Shown piece by piece: positions 8,308 to 15,647 of a DNA stretch of 53,328 nt. The stretch is taken from positions 1 to 53,328 of the forward strand of contig CAMYND010000016.1 in the NCBI GenBank assembly GCA_947259645.1. The letters are read 5' to 3'. The notes beneath the pieces were generated by a model, which did not search any database, had not been told where the DNA came from, and saw only the letters and a program-made list of their open reading frames with translations. Each line of letters opens with the position of its first letter. The stretch's first letter is position 1. A program made the position numbers and the translations under genes. The stretch comes from Thermodesulfovibrionia bacterium. Lineage in GTDB: Bacteria > Nitrospirota > Thermodesulfovibrionia > UBA6902.

Positions 8308-11300
8308 CTATTTCCAATATTCTCGTCCACACCCCAGATTTCGAATATTGTGCATTTTCCCGCCGTATGTGGCAACAGGCATGCCTGCGTAAATTCCTGA
8401 AAGATGCCCAAAGTCAGAAAGCATGTCACAGGCCTGCTTAACAACCTCTTCCTTGGATGGATTGGGTCCCGCATTGATCTTTTCAATCATTATTGAACAA
8501 TCTGTGCCTCCCCCGGAAAAACTGCACATCGGCTGCTCTGCATTAAAAAACTCCTCGGTATTAACATAAATGGGCTTATATCCAATTTTTGGAGCAAACC
8601 ATACTACCCACTGAGTTTTTGCTTTGGGTGGAGGCTGCTGCTTTGGCTCATCGGGCGTTTCTGTTTCCTCCGGAAATTCAGTTTCCTGAGGCGCACTTAC
8701 TGACTCACTCCCAGAGACAGGTTGACTTTCAGAATCTTGAGGAGGCTCAGGGCATACACAGCTGTCAGACCTGTTGTCCCAGCGACAGCCATTTCTATTA
8801 TTGCATTCCCTCTTTTTCCTCATGGCTGCCATCGCTGTTTCTTTCTCTTCCTCCCTTTTTTCAATCTCCTTCATAGCGGATACGCCAAAAGGGCCAGTTC
8901 CGGCTACATCAGCAGGTTCAACGAAATCATCGCCCTCGCCAAGAGCAGATTCTTTTTCCTGTCTCTTCTCACTTACCTCTCCAAGGGCAGAGATCACATC
9001 ACTTTCAAGAATTTCATTGGCACCGTCTTCATCAAGAACACCGCCAGGTTCAGTTGATTCCAGCACACCACCGGGAGTAACAGTCTCAAGAACTCCTCCC
9101 GACGAAGTATCCATGACCCCGCCAGTATCAACGTCCATGATTCCGCCAGGACTGGTATCCATTACTGCACGTGGAGTAGTATCCATCACTGAGCCTGGAT
9201 CAACTTCCATGACGCCGCCGGGTTCAACGGTCGTCAGAACTCCATCATGAGCAGTTTCCCCTGTTTCCTCCGTGGCGAACGTAACGTCACAGTCCAGCGC
9301 TTCTATATTGTGCGTCCTGCCGGCATAATCTGCAACGGGCATACTGTAACCTTTCAACTCTCCGTAAATCTCTCCTAACTTCCTGAAATTAATAAGCCGG
9401 TCACAGGCCTGCTTCATAACGACAGCCATCGATGGATCAGGACCGGTAAACAGAACTTTTTGCACCATGACCGTGCAATCTTTTCCTCCGCCCTTAACGT
9501 CACACATTCTCTGCTTTGTATCAAACATCTCTTTTGTATCTACAAAAAAGGGCATCAGTCCTATATTCGGTGCGTACCAGACTACCCACTCTACTTCCTC
9601 TTTTGCTTCGGCCTCCACTTTTTCCTCCGGCTTTATGGTGAAGGGTATATCAAATACTGACAGATCATTTCCGTTATATCGCAGTTTCACGGTCAGCAGG
9701 TAGGGCTTTCCCGGTATAAAGCTGTCCTGGTTTATATTAAAGCTAAAGGATTCCTGACGGCTGTGAATAAGCTTCTCAACCTCCACATCATCTTCAGGGA
9801 ATGCTATCTTCACCTTCCTAGGCTTGTCAATCCCGGTAAACCACGGTGACGGGGTGACAGCCCAGTGCATATTTATTGTCTCGTCCTGCCCCGCAAAACC
9901 GAGAACAGCAAACCTCGTCATGACAGAGATCTTGTCTCCCAGAGATACCTCGATATCGGATGCATCGTTTTTCAAGGCTTCGTGGAGAATAACGGATTTA
10001 TTTCTTGCTATCCTGGGGAACTCGGTGAAAATTACGGGCATATACTCTTTCTTTCTCTCCGGCCCTTCAAACCAGCTTACCGGGTCTTTGAGGAACTGTT
10101 CAATGTCAGTCTTTTCTCTCGTTCCGTCATCCCATGGAATCTCCCTATTATCTCCTGCAATGTCCAGGAACCTTCTCACCTCGGGATAGGTATTCTCCGG
10201 ATACTTGTGCCACAAATTTATAAGATGTTGTTTAAGCGCCTTGGTAAGCAGTGTCGGGTTCTTAGTCCTCTCCAGGATCTCGTCACGATTCCATCCAAAT
10301 CGGGTGAAAAAATTTATATCATGGGGCATTTTCGATGCATAATCTGCAACGTACGCGCCCGGCGACATTGCTAAATCGTCATGGGGCAACGGTGCCCAGT
10401 ACTTCACTTTATCGCCCGTGTAGAAGAGTTTTACATACCGGTCAACCTCAATATCTTTAGAGTATTCCGGCGCATCTTCCATACTGAACAGCGCTTCTAT
10501 GCCAACGGTGCACACGATATAGGCACCGGCTCGACTGACTCCATAGCCGGCAAGCGCCCCGATGGGTCCTCCCTGAGCTGTACCCGCTGCGATAAAGTAT
10601 GTATCAATATTGTTCCAGAATGTCGTACACTGGTCTTTGGCAAAAGATATAACCAGGATCCGTAAATACTCCTTCGGGTCCTGATAAAAAGTATAGGCAG
10701 CATCGACGTACTGTTTCGCTTCAAGCAGTTTGTCCGACAAGATCAGCAAGCGCGGGGTAATATCCTCCACCCTCTCCCGAATATACCCTTCGGCCTTTCC
10801 TGTTACATACACTTTAGTTTTCTTCTTTACTTTAGCCGCGGTTGCCGCAATAGCGCTCGCCTCCCCCGTCTTCTTTATTCGGTCATGAAAGGCCTGTACA
10901 CTGATTAAACGTTCTTTCAGCTCCGGAAAGTCACGTATTACACGACTGGCATATTCTGTGAAATCCTGGATAATATATTCTTTCTCAAGTTCTTCGTAAT
11001 AGTTGTTAATGATAAATTCTGCGATGTCCTCTTCAGGGACCTCTTTGATTGTCCTGAGATCTCCAGCTTTTACCGGTGCGTCCTTAATTTTCAGGATTTT
11101 CCCATCAAGGAGATTTATTAATGCGACCAGAGATGCGTGATCAAGGGTAAAATTTATGGCACTCAATTTCTTATGTACTATGTCTGAAAAGTCCCTCTTC
11201 CTCGTAACATCGTCGATAACCTTCTCTGAATGGGGGATGGCAAGGGCCTCATAGGGTAATTGATTCTTATCTTTATTCAGAGCTTTTGATGCCAGTTTAT

Positions 11301-12885
11301 ACGCTGTCTCTAGATAAAGGCCGTCGTAGCCCTTTTCATATACAGGGTCGGGAGGCATATCGACCTCTTCATCGGTCTGGAGCTTCTGAACCTTCTCGGC
11401 GAGCTTTTTTTTATCATCCTTCTTAAGAAGTTTTTTTAACTCATTTTCCAGGTCAATCACCTTTACGGACAATGTCTCTGCCGACACAGCCTTTGTGACG
11501 ATACCGGTATCGGGCTCAAGACCGTCGGGCTTCCCGTAGGGCCAGGGCACTTTCATTTCATTTATGTAGAATTTCATCATCTCTTCGGCGGTTTCAAGTC
11601 GCAGCGGCTCACGATCGTCTGGGAAGAATACCGTTGCCGGAGGGTCAGGCGGTTTGAAGGGGACTTTCTTCGGATCGGGAATCCAGTCGTCCTGTCCCCC
11701 ATGCTGAATGAATTTCTTTCCTCCCAGAGTCAGCCAGTCGTTGAGCTGCCTGCGAATGACTTCACCAGTGGTATCTCCCTCCTGCCCCGATCCGGCAGAT
11801 ACATGATGTACTGTCCCGTCTTTTGATTTGCGATATATGCCATGGAGGTCATAATCGCCATGAATGCCTTTCCAGGTTTTGATGCTTCCGTCAGGCAGTT
11901 TTTCATCATATACCACCAGGCCTTTGTCATTGACTCTGTAGCCTTTTTTTGTCATTTCACCGCTGTACTTTTTCCAGGCATCCAATGCTTTTTTGCGAGC
12001 CCCTTCAAGTCTCTTTTTTTCTTTGCCCACAGCCTTGGCAAGTTCCCTTTCCCATTGCGCTGCCTGGAATTCATGGGTAGGGTTAACCACCAGCCCTTTA
12101 TGGGGACCGACTTTCGCTGTCTTTGCCTTGCAGGCCATGGGTTTCGGCATGTACTCTTTCTTTCTAAAGTGATCAACACTATCCTTGTTCCCGTCACGGA
12201 CAATGAGAAAGACATTCTTGAACTGGGCAAAGGTGTTCATGCGCTGTGCGTGGTCTCGGCGGAATCCGTTCTTCTCCTCAAGACTCTTGAGAGTTACATC
12301 ATCAAGTTCTACTGCCCACTCTGCTGTTTCGTCCAGTTCTTTGTCTGTGTCCCATTTCTCTGTGGGCGGCGGGCCCCTCACAACGATGGGAGTGATTTCC
12401 GCGCTTCCTTCTTTTACGGTCCTGATTTTGAGAGATACCGAATTACTCTTGCCCCAGAACGTTATGCTCTTACTTTCCGTCGGGACCGAGACGTTATCGG
12501 GATGATTGGATTCCAATGAAACAGTAACATTGTCACTACCACTGTCATCCCGGCGCAGAGTAACGCTTTCTTCGGCACCTGCATTTATTCTCTTATTCTT
12601 CGGGGTAAACCTTACTCTGGCAGGCCCTTCCTCCGGAGTGCCGGCCATGGCATAGAGATTCTTCGCTCTTTCTCCTGAAATGAGAACCGCGCTGTCGGGA
12701 TTCAACAAGGATTCAGGGAGGCTCCGCAGCTCTTCATTACGCTCCCGCTGATTCTCATGCTTGCCAGGATCACCCTGAACAAGCCCAGGATTGATGACAA
12801 ATGAAAGAATAAGAAGGAGTGTTACACAAATGAAGAAAAGAGAAGTCCTGTGAACAACAGGTTCTTGATTATGTGAACCATTCAT
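8308..12885 (-). CDS. Large exported protein with a class II (edema factor/CyaA/ExoY-like) nucleotidyl cyclase domain, copy 1
   Basis: From the ATG at 12885 the protein has 1525 residues (a GTG at 12909 gives 1533; residue numbers here use 1533). A hydrophobic signal or anchor lies at 22-40 (SLFFICVTLLLILSFVI), then an Ig-like stretch to about 180. Residues about 208-458 match the class II cyclase fold: K256 and K263 spaced seven apart as K58/K65 of CyaA, the metal pair D352/D354 in GDYDLHGIY, and H403 in IQHGGQDDW. CyaA H63 is Lys here (K261). A long helical middle follows, then a beta region, a 102-residue domain at 1107-1208 that recurs at 1432-1533 (WVVWFAPKIG, QACD, HNI), separated by eight octapeptide repeats and a Cys-rich segment. 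A probable c-di-GMP riboswitch precedes it. The family makes cAMP or other cyclic nucleotides; activity and target here are inferred. Confidence 0.72.
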   Translation of the reverse strand: MNGSHNQEPVVHRTSLFFICVTLLLILSFVINPGLVQGDPGKHENQRERNEELRSLPESLLNPDSAVLISGERAKNLYAMAGTPEEGPARVRFTPKNKRINAGAEESVTLRRDDSGSDNVTVSLESNHPDNVSVPTESKSITFWGKSNSVSLKIRTVKEGSAEITPIVVRGPPPTEKWDTDKELDETAEWAVELDDVTLKSLEEKNGFRRDHAQRMNTFAQFKNVFLIVRDGNKDSVDHFRKKEYMPKPMACKAKTAKVGPHKGLVVNPTHEFQAAQWERELAKAVGKEKKRLEGARKKALDAWKKYSGEMTKKGYRVNDKGLVVYDEKLPDGSIKTWKGIHGDYDLHGIYRKSKDGTVHHVSAGSGQEGDTTGEVIRRQLNDWLTLGGKKFIQHGGQDDWIPDPKKVPFKPPDPPATVFFPDDREPLRLETAEEMMKFYINEMKVPWPYGKPDGLEPDTGIVTKAVSAETLSVKVIDLENELKKLLKKDDKKKLAEKVQKLQTDEEVDMPPDPVYEKGYDGLYLETAYKLASKALNKDKNQLPYEALAIPHSEKVIDDVTRKRDFSDIVHKKLSAINFTLDHASLVALINLLDGKILKIKDAPVKAGDLRTIKEVPEEDIAEFIINNYYEELEKEYIIQDFTEYASRVIRDFPELKERLISVQAFHDRIKKTGEASAIAATAAKVKKKTKVYVTGKAEGYIRERVEDITPRLLILSDKLLEAKQYVDAAYTFYQDPKEYLRILVISFAKDQCTTFWNNIDTYFIAAGTAQGGPIGALAGYGVSRAGAYIVCTVGIEALFSMEDAPEYSKDIEVDRYVKLFYTGDKVKYWAPLPHDDLAMSPGAYVADYASKMPHDINFFTRFGWNRDEILERTKNPTLLTKALKQHLINLWHKYPENTYPEVRRFLDIAGDNREIPWDDGTREKTDIEQFLKDPVSWFEGPERKKEYMPVIFTEFPRIARNKSVILHEALKNDASDIEVSLGDKISVMTRFAVLGFAGQDETINMHWAVTPSPWFTGIDKPRKVKIAFPEDDVEVEKLIHSRQESFSFNINQDSFIPGKPYLLTVKLRYNGNDLSVFDIPFTIKPEEKVEAEAKEEVEWVVWYAPNIGLMPFFVDTKEMFDTKQRMCDVKGGGKDCTVMVQKVLFTGPDPSMAVVMKQACDRLINFRKLGEIYGELKGYSMPVADYAGRTHNIEALDCDVTFATEETGETAHDGVLTTVEPGGVMEVDPGSVMDTTPRAVMDTSPGGIMDVDTGGVMDTSSGGVLETVTPGGVLESTEPGGVLDEDGANEILESDVISALGEVSEKRQEKESALGEGDDFVEPADVAGTGPFGVSAMKEIEKREEEKETAMAAMRKKRECNNRNGCRWDNRSDSCVCPEPPQDSESQPVSGSESVSAPQETEFPEETETPDEPKQQPPPKAKTQWVVWFAPKIGYKPIYVNTEEFFNAEQPMCSFSGGGTDCSIMIEKINAGPNPSKEEVVKQACDMLSDFGHLSGIYAGMPVATYGGKMHNIRNLGCGREYWK
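9027..9227 (-). repeat. Octapeptide-coding repeats in the large cyclase protein
   Basis: About eight tandem units of the type PGGVMDTS/PGGVLEST are encoded here, with the GGVM or GGVL core kept and one- or two-residue insertions in the last units. Such repeats usually form an extended linker or stalk. They lie between the two copies of the protein's C-terminal domain. Confidence 0.8.
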
Positions 12886-12930
12886 AATCAGTACCGGATA
12901 ACCGGGCACGCACTATCGCATGCAGCAGAT

Positions 12931-12971
12931 AAAAAGCCGGGCAGACCAGATGTGATGAATACACTTCCGGC
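12931..12971 (-). terminator. Putative terminator of the riboswitch expression platform
   Basis: On the minus strand GCCGG (12967-12971) can pair with CCGGC (12936-12940), which is followed directly by TTTTT (12931-12935). The GCCGG arm is also the 3' strand of the last riboswitch helix, so aptamer and terminator would be mutually exclusive. The stem is only five base pairs with a long, partly paired loop, so its strength is uncertain. Confidence 0.45.
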
Positions 12972-13085
12972 AACTCGGCTGTCTTTGTACCGTGAGACAA
13001 GCATGCACTTTCCCAAGGGGGTAATTTCAAGACCCGACGCTTTCCGTCCTCTCCTTGCGGAGAGTTTGGCTTTTTCGGGCAGGTG
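12965..13085 (-). ncRNA. Probable cyclic-di-GMP-I (GEMM) riboswitch
   Basis: Read on the minus strand, the segment has the GEMM-I order of elements: an AAAAAGCCAAAC lead-in, a hairpin CTCTCC-GCAA-GGAGAG with a GNRA tetraloop (13049-13064), the block GGACGGAAAGCGTCGGGTCT (family form GGACGCAAAGCC..CGGGYCT), a second arm, and the 3' block CAGCCGAGTTGCCGG (12967-12981), which pairs back to an upstream CGGTA as in the Vc2 RNA. The C-to-G change in GACGGAAAGCG and the GCC at the 5' side differ from consensus and could be compensatory or alter ligand choice (c-di-GMP versus cGAMP). It ends about 80 bases before the cyclase ATG at 12885. Elements were matched by eye; no covariance score was available. 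Confidence 0.72.
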
Positions 13086-13145
13086 GATATCTGTAAATTT
13101 CCGAAATTAGATGCTTATTTGTATACTGAGATAGAACCTCCTCTC

Positions 13146-13151
13146 ATTATA
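13146..13151 (-). promoter_or_regulatory. Candidate -10 element upstream of the riboswitch
   Basis: A perfect TATAAT lies on the minus strand about 60 bases before the riboswitch, in the AT-rich gap after the Cys-rich gene. No good -35 lies at 17 bases; TTGATA is present but 22 bases away. An inverted repeat TACGT-ATAA-ACGTA overlaps the upstream part and could bind a regulator. It suggests that the cyclase gene has its own transcript. Confidence 0.35.
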
Positions 13152-13229
13152 ATATCCCTGTTACGTATAAACGTATCAATATTAAATATGTCCGTCAAAT
13201 TAAATTAATTAATATGTGTATTTCACAGC

Positions 13230-14042
13230 TCATTCATACCTGAGTTCATTATCAATAAATACTTGTGATTTTCTCATACCTTTCATGTCCAAATAAGGAC
13301 ATTCCTCAGGTGTCGCCTTTTCCGGATTGAGCTTATTGCCTTCAATCCATCTGACTTTTCCTGCCTTCAACCACGGCAAAAGGTCAAAGTCATAAGAATC
13401 ATGCACTATGTTCCACCCAGTCCTTCCGTCCTCCAGGGTAAAGTGATATTCCGGTTGTGTCCATGTCTGGGTAAGTGAGCCCCCGGTAGGCGGGATCTCT
13501 GAGTAATAAACGATTGGATAGGCCGAATACCCGCAGTGCATTGAGATCGACGAGATAACTGCCTTCATTGTAGGCATTTCAAGAATTCTGGGAATAACAT
13601 AAGGGACATCAGGTCCGGGCCGGCTTTCAAAGAGACCACTGTGCGGGGGTAACTTATTCAGGTTCACGGCCCCTAAAAGAAGGTTGAAATGACTGCAGGG
13701 TGACTGTTCCTCACAGGGCCGCTGGGTCCTGTCCATCCACCAGAATCCACTCAGATCAATTGGATCAAAGGGACGAAACAGTTCAGCCTTACATAATGGA
13801 CAACGGCTTATCGAAACAGTCGGTATCCAGTCCCAGTACTTATCAATTAAACGATCGACTTTGAGCAAAAACGGGATACGCTCTTTCTCTCGTTCCTTCC
13901 AACGGGAATCAGAGTCAGCCAGCATTCGTTCAATGTCATTTTCAATACTCCGTATTTCAAGAACCAATGTTCGGTGTTCCTCAATAATTCTATTTCGCCT
14001 GGCAATAGATTCACTGGAAAGTTCTATAGGGTGATCAACCAT
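13230..14042 (-). CDS. Cys-rich (zinc-ribbon-like) cytoplasmic protein next to cyclase, copy 1
   Basis: From ATG 14042 this is a 270-residue protein (an upstream start at 14090 would give 286) with no signal peptide. An N-terminal helical segment (RRNRIIEEHRTLVLEI) resembles a coiled coil; the middle has a CPLC knuckle followed by Cys and CSH that could complete a zinc site, then a highly conserved WWMDRTQ; the C-terminal half is beta-rich with aromatic residues (GRTGWNI, SYDFDLLPWL) and ends DNELRYE. The 18337-19131 protein is a clear paralog over its whole length, and both lie directly beside a cyclase gene. No family is recognised. The pairing suggests a cytoplasmic partner: immunity protein, chaperone or regulator are possibilities, none proven. 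Confidence 0.75.
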   Translation of the reverse strand: MVDHPIELSSESIARRNRIIEEHRTLVLEIRSIENDIERMLADSDSRWKEREKERIPFLLKVDRLIDKYWDWIPTVSISRCPLCKAELFRPFDPIDLSGFWWMDRTQRPCEEQSPCSHFNLLLGAVNLNKLPPHSGLFESRPGPDVPYVIPRILEMPTMKAVISSISMHCGYSAYPIVYYSEIPPTGGSLTQTWTQPEYHFTLEDGRTGWNIVHDSYDFDLLPWLKAGKVRWIEGNKLNPEKATPEECPYLDMKGMRKSQVFIDNELRYE

Positions 14043-14196
14043 ATTTATACTCAAGAGATGAGAGGTTTTATCATGTTGACAGAAAAACACGTCGGTTACT
14101 CTTCAATTGATTGTTATTTCGATGGCAAACTCTACCTTTTTCTCGGACTATGAGATAACTGGCTGAGTGGATAATAACTGGTATCAGGCTCGCGCT

Positions 14197-15285
14197 CTAC
14201 TTTAACGTTACAACATCCCCCCGCTGAATATCACTTCCTCCGGAGATAATGCGTCCGAAACTGACATTGTCCTGTACGGAGAAGAGACTTATCTCTGCAG
14301 TTTTAGTGCGGTCTTCGTAGAGCACCAGACCGGTTGCAGGATCAGTTATAGTAGCTACCTCAGCCTCTATATACATCTCCTGACCTACCCGGAGGTTATG
14401 GTCGCTCCCTGCATTAATGATGATCGTCCCATCAGGCTTCACTGCGGCAACCAGGCCTGTCCAGGGCACCCGCCTCATACCTTCAAATATCTGCGTTACC
14501 GCGTCCCGCATGGCAAGACGGGTTGCCTGCCCGATAACCGTCTTTTCAAAGTCCTTGGATACAGCGGTCAAGCCTGCTACCCCCAGTGAACGCTGGGTGT
14601 TTTTCCGGGTAATCTCGCCCCGTGCGTCAAAGCTCTTGAGCACTGTCCCTGTGTTGATGTCAATAATCCGGATATCAAGGCCGACTACACCGGTGACCGT
14701 TTCTTTCCCGTATTTAATCTCGGGATCCGCCACTATGACAGCATCAATGGTGTCTGACTCTTTGAATATACCCGCAACCTCTGCAGCCTCGCCGGCGCTG
14801 AATTTAATCCCCGCGGACTTCCCCTTGGCACTCTCTGTAAATTCTGTAATCACACCCTTGACAACGACCTGAGCCCCCAGAAGTTTTCCTGCCTTTGCGG
14901 ATGACTCCCTGGTGACAGCGCGGGCTTTCTTCAGGACTAGCTCATCACGCAGATCCGAGAGGGCATCCCTGTCTATAATCATAAAGTTTTTGCTCTTTGA
15001 GAGGACCGTACTCAGTTGGGCCTTAAGCCCCTTCTCTGCCTGAAGGCCCGACGGGAGGCCCGGTACTGCCACGTCAAAGGAGGATACCAGCACCCTCTTG
15101 GTGGGCAGGTTGGGATCGTAAGGAATAGCGAAGGGAGGCAACTCGGGGAGTGTTCCTGCAGTTATGCTCTGCTCCTTGCTCTCAGGTTCAGTCTGGGCAT
15201 GGACATACCCGCCTGTTAATACAATTAATCCTGATGAAAAGAAAACCAGTAAAAGCCATTGCAGTGTTTTGCTGTATGCTATCAT
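14197..15285 (-). CDS. CsgG-family outer-membrane protein, copy 2
   Basis: A 362-residue paralog of the CsgG-like proteins at 6903 and 20948. It begins with a clear signal peptide (LQWLLLVFFSSGLIVL, cleavage near VHAQ) and again has no lipobox Cys, so it is a non-lipidated variant. The CsgG core (KRVLVSSFDV, KSKNFMIIDRD, GAQVVVKGVITEF, VGLDIRIIDINTG) is followed by the same C-terminal beta domain (PDGTIIINAGSDHNL). It is the most divergent of the three in the middle section (KESDTIDAVIVADPEI). The ATG follows a very strong purine-rich ribosome site (GGGAGGGGGAGAGG). Its stop is about 155 bases before the start of the Cys-rich gene and it heads the Cys-rich protein/cyclase pair. A role as export pore for neighbours is inferred from family and position. 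Confidence 0.85.
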   Translation of the reverse strand: MIAYSKTLQWLLLVFFSSGLIVLTGGYVHAQTEPESKEQSITAGTLPELPPFAIPYDPNLPTKRVLVSSFDVAVPGLPSGLQAEKGLKAQLSTVLSKSKNFMIIDRDALSDLRDELVLKKARAVTRESSAKAGKLLGAQVVVKGVITEFTESAKGKSAGIKFSAGEAAEVAGIFKESDTIDAVIVADPEIKYGKETVTGVVGLDIRIIDINTGTVLKSFDARGEITRKNTQRSLGVAGLTAVSKDFEKTVIGQATRLAMRDAVTQIFEGMRRVPWTGLVAAVKPDGTIIINAGSDHNLRVGQEMYIEAEVATITDPATGLVLYEDRTKTAEISLFSVQDNVSFGRIISGGSDIQRGDVVTLK

Positions 15286-15647
15286 GCCTCTCCCCCTCCC
15301 CTCTTTATTGTATCTATTATTACCGAGACCCGGTTGAGTGTCAGCTATTTTTTCCTATACTATATCTTCAATCTACGCTATAAGCAAATTGTAGATCATA
15401 ATATCCAACAGTGCAAGTTAATTGGACGGTTTGTAAACTGCCACTGCCTCCAAACCGGCACCAATAATCATTTTTAGTCGATCCAGATTTTGTAGGCTGC
15501 CCAGGATATCGGATATGAATGGATCTATCACTGGCTTGTTCTATAAAGTAAGATGCGACCCTAATCAGCCACTGCCTCTCCCTCGCTGATTGATACCTAT
15601 CCTTTATTTATTATTATGTATTATTGAAATAACTTTTAAAAATATTC
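15286..15647. other. Intergenic region with two hairpins sharing one motif
   Basis: No gene is visible in these 362 bases between the coiled-coil protein and CsgG-like copy 2. Two inverted repeats stand out on the plus strand: 15421-15465 (ATTGG-A-CGGTTTG, 17-base loop, CAAACCG-GCA-CCAAT) and 15563-15591 (AATCAGC ... GCTGATT). Both enclose the same 11 bases, GCCACTGCCTC, mostly in the loop. Neither has a T-run on the minus strand, so they are not ordinary terminators for the upstream gene; a T5 run follows the first on the plus strand. Confidence 0.5.

Noticed and set aside
12965-13085. Simple intrinsic terminator for the upstream Cys-rich gene
   Set aside because: The hairpin with GCAA loop has no T-run directly after it and is followed by the other conserved blocks of a GEMM RNA; only the later CCGGC-TTTTT fits a terminator.
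15421-15591. Cobalamin riboswitch because of GCCACTG
   Set aside because: The other B12 elements (GGGAA, GGTG..A.TCC, GCCAGGAGACC) are absent, and the motif occurs twice in separate hairpins.
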